The notes below the pieces were generated by a model. It was not told the DNA's origin, ran no database searches, and saw only the letters and a list, made by a program, of their open reading frames with translations. Positions 1-5,169 of a DNA stretch of 5,957 nucleotides are shown one piece after another; position 1 is the first letter of the stretch, and each line of letters begins with the position of its first letter. The translations under genes were made by a program, and so were the position numbers. This stretch comes from DASTPP01 sp035762175 (lineage in GTDB: Bacteria; Myxococcota_A; Polyangia; Polyangiales; Polyangiaceae): assembly GCA_035762175.1 (NCBI GenBank), contig DASTPP010000112.1:1-5957 (forward strand). The letters run 5' to 3'.

Positions 1-69
1 GACTGCCTGAAGGCGGGGGCCCCACGGTCTGAGCCCGGGAGGGCGAGTTTGGGGTGCCGGAAGGCAGTC
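1..69. repeat. Imperfect inverted repeat at left edge
   Basis: Bases 1-8 (GACTGCCT) are exactly complementary to 62-69 (AGGCAGTC). After a 3x3 mismatch the pairing resumes with GGC/GCC (12-14 with 56-58). It lies downstream of the acyltransferase stop codon, so on the minus strand it could form a 3' hairpin, but the 41-nt loop is large and no T-tract is visible. The element may continue outside the window. No gene is recognisable in 1-88. Confidence 0.2.
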
Positions 70-88
70 GCCACGAGCCCGGCAACCG

Positions 89-1282
89 CTAGGCCTCGTT
101 CAATCGCAGCGCCGCCGCCGCCGCCGCCGGCCAGTGCCGCCGAATCGCCCCGCGCGCCCGCCGCGCCCGCTCGATCGCCCGGTCGGCGGCCGCCCGCAAG
201 GCCTCGACCATCGAGGGGCGCGCCGCGCGCAGCGTCAAGAGCGGGCGGCGGGCGAGGGCGAGCTCGAGCTTGTAGCGCGAGTCGCCGGCGAGAAAATCGT
301 ACTCGCGCCACCCCGCCCGGATCGCATCGCGGATGGCGCAGGCGTGCATCACGATGCCGAGGCGCACCGAGGGCGGGACGCCGTCGACGCGGCGGCCGCT
401 CTGGTAGAAATAGACCTTGTCGTCCCAGACGAAGTTGTAAAACGCGGCCACCGGCTCGCCCCGCGCCTGCAGCCAGCCGAGGTCGAGCGCGCCGGCGGCC
501 AAGAGCTCGGGCAGAATCGCCTCGTGAAAGGCCCGGAAGGGCGCCGAGTCGAAGACGCCGCGCCGGCCCCGGCTCGCCCACCGCTCGCGGTGCAGATCGA
601 CGAGCACGCGCAGCCCGCGGCGCAGGTCGGCCGGGCGGGTGACGCGCTCGAGGCGGGGCTCCTCGCCCGCCCACGCCTCGAACTGGCGCAACGAGCGGCG
701 GACGAGGTAGCGGTGCGAGGGCGGCAGCGCTTGCAGGTAGGCCTCGAAGCTCTCGGGCAGCGGCACGTAGGGGGCCCAGCCGCAGGTCTCGAGCGAGACG
801 CGCGCCCCGGCCCGCTCGAGCGCCTCGCCGAGCAAGGCCGGCATCGGGTCGTCGCCGCTCTGCGCCCCGAGCACGAGCTCGTCCCAGGGGCCGGTCTCGC
901 TGCCGACCAGCGCCTCGGCCAGGCGCGCGGCGACCTCGCGCTCGCGCCCCCGCTCGGCCAGCACGCCGGTGTAATCGGAGCAGGTCTCGTCGGCCTCGCG
1001 CTCGCCCGTGGCGACGAGCTCGAGCCGGCGGAAGCGCACCCCGGGCGCGTAGGCGTAGGGCCGCGCCAAGAGCGGCGCGAGCCCGACCAGCCGGCCGCCC
1101 CGGCTGAAGGCGAGCGCGCGCAGCTCGCGCCCGTCCTGGCCGCCGAACACGCGCCACCACGCGAGCGCCCAGCCGGGCCCGCGCGTCGGCTCGTTCAGCG
1201 CGCCGCGGGCGAGCAGCGCGCGCCAGGGCGCCCGCAGGCGCTCGAGTTCGTTCACGTCGCGGATCAGCGTGCAGGTCAGCAT
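89..1282 (-). CDS. GNAT-fold acyltransferase, BioF2/CelD-like (Acetyltransf_6 type)
   Basis: A 397-residue protein that probably transfers an acyl or aminoacyl group to a cell-surface polysaccharide or related cytoplasmic precursor; the substrate cannot be read from the sequence. The N-terminal half (about 1-165) is a degenerate GNAT lobe with the typical W-x-L-x3-G start region (PWRALLARG, 19-27) and a GRLVGLAPLL strand (63-72). The second lobe (about 185-340) shows the family pattern: SHRYLVRRSLRQFE, LHRERWASRGRRGVF (230-244), a FYNFVWDDKVYFYQSG hairpin (281-296), and the C-terminal YDFLAGDSRYKLELA (328-342), where family members carry a D-F-x-x-G-x-x-x-Y-K motif. The last residues are an alanine run encoded by a GCC trinucleotide tract (about 110-129). 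Length fits the family. The ATG is preceded by GGAGGG. It lies 30 bp after the deacetylase stop, same strand, hence a likely co-transcribed partner. Family call is firm, function inferred. Confidence 0.85.
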   Translation of the reverse strand: MLTCTLIRDVNELERLRAPWRALLARGALNEPTRGPGWALAWWRVFGGQDGRELRALAFSRGGRLVGLAPLLARPYAYAPGVRFRRLELVATGEREADETCSDYTGVLAERGREREVAARLAEALVGSETGPWDELVLGAQSGDDPMPALLGEALERAGARVSLETCGWAPYVPLPESFEAYLQALPPSHRYLVRRSLRQFEAWAGEEPRLERVTRPADLRRGLRVLVDLHRERWASRGRRGVFDSAPFRAFHEAILPELLAAGALDLGWLQARGEPVAAFYNFVWDDKVYFYQSGRRVDGVPPSVRLGIVMHACAIRDAIRAGWREYDFLAGDSRYKLELALARRPLLTLRAARPSMVEALRAAADRAIERARRARGAIRRHWPAAAAAALRLNEA

Positions 1283-1285
1283 GGG

Positions 1286-1291
1286 CCCTCC
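1286..1291 (-). promoter_or_regulatory. Ribosome binding site of the acyltransferase gene
   Basis: On the minus strand GGAGGG stands 3 nt before the ATG at 1282, in the 30-bp gap after the deacetylase stop. It supports the chosen start and independent translation initiation within the operon. Confidence 0.6.
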
Positions 1292-1312
1292 GGGTGGGGG
1301 TTCGTCGAGGCG

Positions 1313-2386
1313 TCAGGTCGGCGGCCCCGCGCGCTGCGCCGGCAGCGGCAGCGCGACCGAGGCGCGGAAGTACGCCTGGGTGCGGCCGGGCTCGACGGCG
1401 ATGCGCCGCAGGTGCAAGGGGCTCAACCCCTCGCGCAAGAGGTTCGTGCCCGTGGCGTTGGTGAAGCCGAGCTCGTAGCCCGCCCGCACGACCGCCCGGG
1501 CGAAGGGCGAGCCCGGCGCGGGCCCGTGGCCCACCGGGTAGGCGACCGCGCGGGGCGACTCGTCGAGCGCCGCCTCGAGATCGGCGCGCGAGCCCCCCAG
1601 CTCGGCGTCGAGCTCGGGCTCGGACAGCGTGTGCAGCACGCGGTGCCAGCGCGAGTGCGACTGCACGCCCATGCCGGCGCGGCGCAGCGCCCGCGCGTGG
1701 TCCCACGTCATGACGAGCTCGTCGGCGAACTGCCGCTCCTTCCGCTCGTCCCAGGGCACGCCCGCCGCCCGCGCCACCTCGGCGACGAAGCCGTCGACGT
1801 CGAGGCGGGGGCGCACCTTGACGACCGAAAGCAGCGCCCGGACGACCGGCGCGCGATCGCCCTCGAGGTCGTACTCGGCCGGCGCCGGGCGCTCGAGCAC
1901 GAGCCGGCGCCGCGCCGAGCGGTACACGAGGTAACTGATCTTGTCCCACCAGAACACGCGGCGCCCGCCCACGTGCCCCGTCGACACGAAGAAGACGGCC
2001 TTCGCGCGGTGCCGGGCCAAGATCGGCAGGGCGACGTCGTGGCAGGACCGGTAGCCGTCGTCGAAGGTGATCATCGCCGGGTTCGGCGGCAGCGGCCGGC
2101 CCTGGTAAAAGTACGACCAGAGCTCGTCGACGCCGACGAGGGTGAACGAGCGCACGAGCAGCGCCACCTGCCGCTCGAACTCGCCCGCCGAGGCGTCGAC
2201 CACGCCCCGGTCGAAGCTGTCGCCGGGCGAGGGCAGCGCCAGGCGGTGGTACGTAAGCGCCGGCAGGAGCGGCGGCGGCAAGAACCGGCGCGCCAGCAGC
2301 GCCGCATCGATGACCCCGAGCACGTCGAGCGCGCGCGCCAGGCCCGCGTGCAGGTCGGGCCGGCGTGCGCCGATTTTCTTCGTCAT
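1313..2386 (-). CDS. Polysaccharide deacetylase (NodB/CE4 family)
   Basis: A 357-residue metal-dependent deacetylase expected to remove acetyl groups from N- or O-acetylated sugars of a surface glycan. The open frame extends upstream to an ATG at 2491. The start MTKKIGARR at 2386 is chosen because conserved sequence begins soon after it; a GAGGG lies 13 nt upstream, rather far. Motifs: TYHRL (45-49); ITFDDGY (106-112), with D109 the expected catalytic base and D110 a metal ligand; HSRWH (244-248), the H-S-x-x-H metal site; and AYPVG (282-286) in place of the usual arginine-bearing motif 3. About 130 residues separate motifs 1 and 2, far more than in simple NodB domains, and include FWWDKISYLVY (145-155). 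No signal peptide is evident, though a weakly hydrophobic stretch (about 19-42) precedes the domain. It heads a two-gene operon with the acyltransferase downstream. Confidence 0.88.
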   Translation of the reverse strand: MTKKIGARRPDLHAGLARALDVLGVIDAALLARRFLPPPLLPALTYHRLALPSPGDSFDRGVVDASAGEFERQVALLVRSFTLVGVDELWSYFYQGRPLPPNPAMITFDDGYRSCHDVALPILARHRAKAVFFVSTGHVGGRRVFWWDKISYLVYRSARRRLVLERPAPAEYDLEGDRAPVVRALLSVVKVRPRLDVDGFVAEVARAAGVPWDERKERQFADELVMTWDHARALRRAGMGVQSHSRWHRVLHTLSEPELDAELGGSRADLEAALDESPRAVAYPVGHGPAPGSPFARAVVRAGYELGFTNATGTNLLREGLSPLHLRRIAVEPGRTQAYFRASVALPLPAQRAGPPT

Positions 2387-2620
2387 GGGCGAACAACGGC
2401 CCTCAGGCAACGTCCGTACCGCGGGGTCTCGAGCCGAGTACCGTATGTGGATACCCCGTTCGCCCTCGCGAACCACCGAGCGCGACCACAAGCCCCCTCG
2501 AGCACCCCTCGCTCCGCGCCGGTCGCTCGTCGAAAAACGTGCCAGCCGTCAGGGGCCTGCCTACGCCCGGGGAGGAATGCACCGCCGTGGGCAATTTGTC
2601 GCCCTCGGCCCCGCCCTCGC

Positions 2621-2632
2621 ATGACGCGTCAT
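2621..2632. promoter_or_regulatory. 12-bp perfect palindrome, possible operator
   Basis: ATGACGCGTCAT is a perfect 12-bp palindrome with no central gap, about 235 bp upstream of the deacetylase start. Its form suits a dimeric DNA-binding protein. The regulator is unknown and no second copy was seen in the window. Confidence 0.3.
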
Positions 2633-2712
2633 CGCCAAGCCCGACCTGCTCCGGGCCTCACCGCCGCCCGCGCCTGAGACGCTGCCGCCGAGCCCGAGTT
2701 GCTCCGGGCCTC
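2633..2712. repeat. 27-nt direct repeat, two copies
   Basis: Positions 2633-2659 and 2686-2712 match at 24 of 27 bases, offset by 53 bp. Both begin CGCC and end TGCTCCGGGCCTC. The GCTCCGG part resembles the right flank of one unit of the adjacent array (around 2917-2923), so these could be decayed outlying units. Neither has the complete AGCAC/GTGCT dyad. Confidence 0.45.
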
Positions 2713-2740
2713 CTGCGCTCGAGCCGCCGGCGCACGGACC

Positions 2741-3086
2741 GACCCCTCGGTGCTTCGACCGGCCCGACGTCGGCTTCGGGCAAGCACCGGGTGCTTCGAC
2801 CGGCCCGACGTCGGCTGCGGGCAAGCACCGGGTGCTTCGGCCGGACTGATTTTCATGCCGACCAAGCACCCAGTGTTCCGGCCGGGTCGATGGTTCGCCA
2901 GGGGTAAGCACCCAGTGCTCCGGTCGGGTCGATTTTTCATCGGGGGTGAGCACCCAGTGCTTCGCTCGGGTCGATGTTTCGTCTGGCGAAGCACCCGGTG
3001 CTTCCGCCCGGCCGGTTTTTCGTCCGGCGAAGCACCCGGTGCTTCTGCCCGGTCGACGTCGGGCCCGAGGGCGGCCCCCCGTGCTT
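2741..3086. repeat. Tandem array of 41-42 bp units with a central dyad
   Basis: Seven well-kept 15-bp cores start at 2782, 2823, 2864, 2906, 2948, 2989 and 3030. They follow AAGCAC-(CGG, CCA or CCG)-GTGCTT, an inverted repeat with 5-7 bp arms. Degenerate cores, keeping mainly the right half, sit in phase at 2741 and 3072. Start-to-start spacing is 41, 41, 41, 42, 42, 41, 41 and 42. The 26-27 bp between cores are also related, with a recurring CGGNCGG..CGA..TTTCGTC-like theme. The two units 2756-2796 and 2797-2837 differ at only one base, implying recent duplication. The array lies between two same-strand genes. Possible roles are a multi-site protein-binding array, a hairpin-rich RNA, or a selfish tandem repeat; the sequence does not decide. 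It is not a CRISPR, because the spacers are homologous. Confidence 0.9.
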
Positions 3087-3185
3087 CGCTCGGACAGGGC
3101 GGAGCCGGCCGCCCGGGCGCCCCGTCGGACATGCCCGCGCGCCGGCAGCGCGGTGTCATCCAAGCGGCGGAGGACGTTGCGCGCC

Positions 3186-3212
3186 CGGCCCCGGACGTCG
3201 AGTCCGGGGCCG
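3186..3212 (-). terminator. Hairpin downstream of the Usp/DUF4336 gene, probable terminator
   Basis: An 11-bp perfect inverted repeat (3186-3196 with 3202-3212; arm CGGCCCCGGAC) encloses a 5-nt loop, and begins 23 nt past the minus-strand stop codon. No T-run follows on either strand, so it is not a classic intrinsic terminator. A stem this GC-rich could still pause polymerase or protect the 3' end. Confidence 0.5.
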
Positions 3213-3235
3213 CGCCAGGTCACCCGCCGCCTGGA

Positions 3236-3913
3236 TCAGAGCCAGGCGTAGGCGTCGCGCAGCACCTGCTCGCCGCCGGCGTCGATGCTGGGGCCGTGGG
3301 CCAGCAGAATGCGCTCGGGCTTCCAGGCGAGCATGCGATCGATTTGCCGGCGGGCGCCTGGGCGGTCGCGAATCATCAGGCGCTCGAGCCAGGTGGCGCC
3401 GGGGCCGCGGTTGCCGAGCAAGAAGGCGACGGCGCGGGTCGCGCGATCGGGGTGGGCGCTGAGGTTGAACAGGGCGTCGGCGCAGAGCATCGTGCCGCTC
3501 GCGCGGTGGAAGAAGACGACCTCGTTCTCGAGCTTGCGGGCGGCGAAGAACGACTGTTCGATTTCGCCCTCCCACGCGGGCTCGGGCTCGTCGCCGAGCA
3601 CGCGGCCCCAGCGCAGGTCAGAGCGCTTCTTCTCGAGGCCGGGGCAGCAGGCGTAGAGCGCGCCGGGGTAAGCCTCTTGCCAGGAGCGGACGTACAGGTG
3701 GTGAAAGAGGCTGGGGGCGACGACGGCCTTGACCGGCCCGAGGGCGTCGACCTCGGCCCGCAGCGCCGCGTCGAGCGCGAGCGGCGAGTGCACGAACAAG
3801 GAGCCATCGGCGAGGCGGGCGACGTTCATTCGCGCGCCGGTCTCGACGCCCAGAAAGCGTAGCGGGCGGGCCAGTGTCCACAGGTTGTCGGTGACTCGTT
3901 CAAGCAGCGACAT
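3236..3913 (-). other. DUF4336 domain, possible separate gene from internal ATG
   Basis: The ATG at 3913 begins MSLLERVTDNLWTLARPL, where DUF4336 proteins usually begin, and gives 225 residues, close to the usual family length. Within it, SLFHHLYV (68-75), TMLCADALFN (141-150) and LLAHGPS (203-209) occupy positions where metallo-beta-lactamase-fold enzymes keep metal ligands. The full HxHxDH signature is absent, so hydrolase activity is uncertain. No Shine-Dalgarno sequence is visible upstream of this ATG, which favours translation as part of the fusion, or coupled translation. It is an alternative reading of the same frame, not an additional gene. Confidence 0.5.
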
Positions 3914-4609
3914 GGCGGACGAGGTGTAGGGCGCCCGAAGGCCGCCGCAAAGGGGGGTGGTGCGACGCCGGGCGCCGGCTAAGCCCCGCGGGGGCTCGGC
4001 CAGGGGCGGCGGGAAGGCGCGGGCCATCGGGCGCGCGCCGGCGTGCTCGGGGCACCAGAGCTCTTCGCCGCCCGTGCGGCGCTGCGACTCGAGGCAACGC
4101 GCGCACGCCGGGCGCAGCGTGGGGGGCAGCTCGGCGGGCGCGGCGCGGGCGACGAGCACCGGGAAGGGCGCGTCTTGGGCGAGCGAGGCCGCCACCGAGC
4201 CGAGCAGCAGCCGCTTCGCGCCGCGCAGGCCGCGCGTGCCGACGACGAGCAGGCTCGCGCCGACGTCGACGCCGAGCTGGACGATGGCGCGGCGCGGATC
4301 GCCCTCGAGCACGTGGCCGTGCGCGATCCGGCCGAGCCGCCCGGCCGCGGCGCGCGCGTGGGCTTCGACGTAGCGCTCGGCCTCCTCGACGACCGCGAGC
4401 GCGCTGCGCACGCCGGCCCTCGGCGCGCCGAGGGGGAAGGGCCCGTCGGACGTGGCCTCGATGACGTAAACGACGTGCAGCTCGGCGCCGGGCGTGCGGG
4501 CCGCGAGGGCGACGGCCGCCTCGCTCACGAGCACCGAGTGCTCGCTGCCGTCGAGCGCGGCCAGGATGGCGAAGCGGGGGGCGGGCGGAGGCGTCGGGCG
4601 GTCGGGCAT
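3236..4609 (-). CDS. Universal stress protein domain joined in frame to a DUF4336 domain
   Basis: A 457-residue frame with two parts. Residues 11-155 are a UspA domain: early ILAALDGSEHS with D20, LHVVYVIE strand, and G124-x2-G127-x9-G137-S138, the ATP-binding signature of nucleotide-binding Usps. A tail follows with C169-x2-C172 and C186-x2-H189, likely a zinc knuckle. Residues 233-457 form a complete DUF4336 domain (metallo-beta-lactamase-like fold; metal use and reaction unknown), with FHHLYV, LCADALFN and AHGPS motifs. The start at 4609 has GAGGAA 4 nt upstream. Linker residues about 190-232 match no domain I know; codons 210-232 include TTA and three T-ending codons, whereas the 20 before are all G/C-ending. 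This suggests a former intergenic gap. A TAG in another frame sits at 3979-3981, so a one-base frameshift, natural or technical, may have merged two genes. Likely stress-response role by family. Confidence 0.75.
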   Translation of the reverse strand: MPDRPTPPPAPRFAILAALDGSEHSVLVSEAAVALAARTPGAELHVVYVIEATSDGPFPLGAPRAGVRSALAVVEEAERYVEAHARAAAGRLGRIAHGHVLEGDPRRAIVQLGVDVGASLLVVGTRGLRGAKRLLLGSVAASLAQDAPFPVLVARAAPAELPPTLRPACARCLESQRRTGGEELWCPEHAGARPMARAFPPPLAEPPRGLAGARRRTTPLCGGLRAPYTSSAMSLLERVTDNLWTLARPLRFLGVETGARMNVARLADGSLFVHSPLALDAALRAEVDALGPVKAVVAPSLFHHLYVRSWQEAYPGALYACCPGLEKKRSDLRWGRVLGDEPEPAWEGEIEQSFFAARKLENEVVFFHRASGTMLCADALFNLSAHPDRATRAVAFLLGNRGPGATWLERLMIRDRPGARRQIDRMLAWKPERILLAHGPSIDAGGEQVLRDAYAWL

Positions 4610-4613
4610 CGCG

Positions 4614-4619
4614 TTCCTC
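4614..4619 (-). promoter_or_regulatory. Ribosome binding site of the Usp gene
   Basis: On the minus strand GAGGAA lies 4 nt before the ATG at 4609. It is one of the clearest Shine-Dalgarno sequences here and fixes the start at MPDRP. Confidence 0.65.
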
Positions 4620-4621
4620 GT

Positions 4622-4643
4622 GGGGGCACCATGGTATGCCCCC
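4622..4643. promoter_or_regulatory. Nested palindrome upstream of the Usp gene, possible operator
   Basis: Arms GGGGGCA (4622-4628) and TGCCCCC (4637-4643) enclose ACCATGGT (4628-4635), itself a perfect 8-bp palindrome. It lies 12 bp upstream of the Usp start codon, overlapping the 5' untranslated or promoter zone. The same ACCATGGT, followed by A, one base and a GCCCCC run, recurs at 5153 near the divergent gene. TCCTCGT also lies upstream on the plus strand in both places. A shared regulator site is possible. Confidence 0.4.
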
Positions 4644-4670
4644 GGCGGGCCGGGCGGGCGAGGCTCAGCC

Positions 4671-4850
4671 TTGCGGCCGCTCGCAGCACTCAGGCGCGAG
4701 CAGGTGGCACACCGGGTGCGCACGCCCGGCGGGCTGCCCTTCGTCGGCACGACCGAGATCGATGGCCGGCGGATCGCCACGGCCGACGTGGCCAACGGCC
4801 TGTTGCTCGCGCCGCTCTGCGCCCGGCTCGTGGCCGGCGCCGTCGGTGAG
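4671..4850 (+). pseudogene. Coding-like stretch, small unknown gene or gene remnant
   Basis: The plus frame from TTG at 4671 (or GTG at 4704) reads RTPGGLPFVGTTEIDGRRIA and on through ADVANGLLLAPLCARLVAG. In the 53 codons from 4704, my count of G/C is about 81, 60 and 94 percent at codon positions 1, 2 and 3, the pattern of real genes in such genomes. After about 4860 this collapses: 13 of the last 40 codons end in A or T before the TAG at 4983-4985. A TGA in another frame sits at 4847-4849, exactly where the pattern stops. No strong ribosome site precedes either start. I do not recognise the product. It may be a small gene with a frameshifted end or a decayed fragment; chance is not excluded. 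Confidence 0.3.
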
Positions 4851-5030
4851 CGGCGCCCCCCGGCGCACGCGCATCGAGGCGCAGCTGGGCTCGGGGGCCG
4901 TTGGCGGGCCCAACATTGCCAACACGCAAAAGGCGCACGGGGGTGCGGGCGTTGCGCCACGGCGAGCGCGCAGCGCGCATCGTAGCAAGACCGCCTCACC
5001 CCCCTGCCGCACGCCTTCAGCCGCGCTTCA

Positions 5031-5057
5031 GCCAGCGCGAAGGGGGGGAGCGCTGGC
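5031..5057. other. Hairpin with G-run loop
   Basis: GCCAGCGC (5031-5038) and GCGCTGGC (5050-5057) form a perfect 8-bp stem. The 11-nt loop contains seven consecutive G (5042-5048). A CCCCCCT run at 4999-5005 is complementary to AGGGGGG in that loop, so a pseudoknot or alternative fold is possible. A direct repeat CTTCAGCC-GCG-CTTCAGCC (about 5015-5033) abuts it. It sits 113 nt before the STAS-like gene and could be part of its leader. Confidence 0.35.
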
Positions 5058-5152
5058 GCATTGCTTGGCCGGGGCATCGGCGGTACAACGGCCCGCTTCT
5101 TGTAGGGAAGTTGAATCCGACCAGGCGAGCGCGCCGGGTCGCTCCTCGTTCG

Positions 5153-5160
5153 ACCATGGT
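5153..5160. promoter_or_regulatory. ACCATGGT palindrome upstream of the STAS-like gene
   Basis: A second copy of the perfect palindrome found before the Usp gene, 9 bp from the ATG at 5170. The ATG inside it opens MVGPP, whose TGA overlaps the next start as ATGA (5170-5173). The site could therefore be an operator or a translational-coupling element; neither is proven. Confidence 0.35.
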
Positions 5161-5169
5161 AGGCCCCCC

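Larger units (their letters stand above)
2387..3235. other. Long intergenic region with repeats, no convincing gene
   Basis: About 850 bp lie between the deacetylase start and the stop of the next minus-strand gene. Several frames stay open on both strands, but they are low-complexity, rich in Arg, Pro and Ala, and run through a repeat whose 41-42 bp period is not kept in any one frame, so I treat them as spurious. The part near 2387-2500 should hold the deacetylase operon promoter. It is locally AT-richer, with a GTAT-CCAC-ATAC inverted repeat near 2443-2454 on the minus strand, but no clear -35/-10 pair can be named. The rest holds a palindrome, a direct repeat, the dyad array and a hairpin, listed separately. 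Confidence 0.7.
4610..5169. promoter_or_regulatory. Divergent intergenic region between the Usp and STAS-like genes
   Basis: About 560 bp separate two divergent starts and must hold both promoters. No -35/-10 pair is clear; TTGAAT near 5111-5116 is the only -35-like hexamer I noticed. The region contains a coding-like stretch (about 4671-4850), an inverted repeat (4791-4800 with 4896-4905), a hairpin at 5031-5057, and an ACCATGGT palindrome near each end. Longer frames crossing it look like shadows. Confidence 0.5.

Noticed and set aside
1..88. Beginning of a further downstream minus-strand gene (GTG start frame)
   Set aside because: The visible frame is too short, with no ribosome site or recognisable sequence.
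2500..2516. Outlying array core AGCACCCCTCGCT
   Set aside because: Only the left half resembles the core, the dyad is not kept, and the position is out of phase with the array.
2570..2590. Ribosome site GGAGGA and start on the plus strand
   Set aside because: The ATG directly abuts the site and the following frame crosses the repeat array without gene-like composition.
134..2677. 847-residue plus-strand frame
   Set aside because: It is antisense to two clear genes with recognisable motifs; it stays open because of the high GC content.
2741..3086. CRISPR array
   Set aside because: The conserved core is only 15 bp, the 26-27 bp between cores are homologous rather than unique, two adjacent units are nearly identical, and no cas gene is present.
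2561..3862. Long open frames on both strands through the repeat array (for example minus 2561-3223, plus 2699-3862)
   Set aside because: The repeat core contains no stop codons on either strand and the period changes frame, giving low-complexity Arg/Pro/Ala-rich translations; the plus frame also runs antisense over the DUF4336 gene.
5054..5065. Sigma-54 promoter (TGGC...TTGC)
   Set aside because: The two elements are too close together for the -24/-12 spacing.
4636..5169. Upstream extension of the STAS-like gene to 4636
   Set aside because: Codon third positions lose G/C bias through this part and the translation is low-complexity; ATG 5170 or GTG 5323 is more credible.
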